From Chloroflexota bacterium (GTDB taxonomy: Bacteria > Chloroflexota > Limnocylindria > QHBO01): a stretch of 12,746 nucleotides of DNA. Shown one piece after another: positions 12,619-12,746 of this stretch. Position 1 is the stretch's first letter, and every line of letters starts with the position of its first letter. Below the pieces are notes generated by a model, which searched no databases, was not told where the DNA came from, and worked only from the letters and a program-made list of their open reading frames with translations. The stretch is taken from contig JAPSGM010000031.1 of assembly GCA_031177555.1 (NCBI GenBank), positions 1 to 12,746 of the forward strand, given 5' to 3'. Made by a program: the position numbers and the translations under genes.

Positions 12619-12746
12619 TCAGCGCCCTCCCCGGCTGCCGCGCCGGACTCGACCAGCCGCTCACCCTGCGGGTAGCGCGCCTTGGTCCGCGTGGCCATCG
12701 CGCTGATGACGAGATAGACGACGAAGAAGGTCGTGACCTTGTCGAT
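12615..12746 (-). CDS. ECF transporter S component, C-terminal end
   Basis: This reading frame enters from the right edge and ends with TGA at 12615-12617; 43 residues are visible. IDKVTTFFVVYLVI (1-14 of the visible part) is the start of a last hydrophobic segment with the DK-T pattern seen at the end of several S components. It is followed by TRTKARYPQGERL and a short Ala/Gly/Glu tail. Position directly before ecfT, with a 4-nt overlap, supports the call. Substrate specificity (vitamin, cofactor precursor, metal or other) cannot be told from this end. Confidence 0.7.
   Translation of the reverse strand: MDKVTTFFVVYLVISAMATRTKARYPQGERLVESGAAAGEGAD
12625..12630 (-). promoter_or_regulatory. 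Ribosome binding site of ecfT
   Basis: GGAGGG on the minus strand, 6 nt before CTG at 12618, inside the last codons of the S-component gene. It is the main evidence for the CTG start. Confidence 0.65.

Noticed and set aside
11728..12675. 315-codon plus-strand open frame antisense to ecfT
   Set aside because: Highly Gln/Gly/Arg-rich without motifs; the minus strand carries EcfT with both Ala-Arg-Gly motifs.
1..12746. CRISPR array, prophage, insertion sequence or defence island
   Set aside because: No regularly spaced direct repeats, no transposase, integrase, nuclease or toxin-like genes are visible.

Overview
The window is a very GC-rich, gene-dense stretch of bacterial chromosome with short gaps, frequent 4-nt gene overlaps and frequent GTG starts. 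It carries ordinary catabolic and transport genes, with no phage, IS, CRISPR, rRNA or tRNA that I can see. Several first genes lack a Shine-Dalgarno sequence and instead carry a TANNNT -10 box 6-8 nt before an ATG/GTG start, the arrangement of leaderless transcripts. With the base composition and protein styles this suggests a Chloroflexota (Limnocylindria/Ellin6529-like) or Actinomycetota-like organism. That placement is an inference and is not certain.

Layout. Bases 1-267 (+) are the end of an acetylpolyamine amidohydrolase. It converges, with a 14-bp 3' overlap, on a minus-strand pair: a fumarylacetoacetase-family hydrolase (1690-2685) and a protein joining a DinB-like domain to a PLP-dependent threonine/serine dehydratase (254-1693), coupled by ATGA. 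From a short divergent promoter region, a cupin-class III nucleotidyl cyclase fusion (2770-3627) and an LLM-class flavin oxidoreductase (3685-4707) read rightward. The 303-nt gap 4708-5010 holds a hairpin and a nested inverted-repeat element bounded by a 10-bp direct repeat. On the minus strand follow 4-hydroxyphenylpyruvate dioxygenase (5011-6177), with a palindrome just upstream of its promoter, and a nucleoside phosphorylase (6302-7027). A tight rightward operon (7062-8923) encodes a membrane-anchored hypothetical protein, a DUF421 membrane protein and an inositol-monophosphatase-family enzyme. A CoA-type Nudix hydrolase (minus) and a 148-aa unknown protein (plus) start on the same CATG. 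The right end (10146-12746, minus) is an energy-coupling-factor (ECF) transporter operon: the end of an S component, EcfT and two ATPases.

How they work together. HPPD and the fumarylacetoacetase-family enzyme are the first and last ring-pathway steps of tyrosine degradation. Homogentisate dioxygenase and a recognisable maleylacetoacetate isomerase are not in the window, and the DinB-like domain coupled to the hydrolase is a speculative candidate for the isomerase. The ECF operon supplies uptake of a vitamin, cofactor or similar small solute; its substrate cannot be told because only the end of the S component is visible. The most distinctive observations are the DinB-dehydratase fusion, the complementary degeneracy of the two ECF ATPases, an apparent CTG start for EcfT, the repeated leaderless promoter architecture, and the nested inverted-repeat element at 4826-4952. 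I do not see a defence system or other clearly new multi-gene system.
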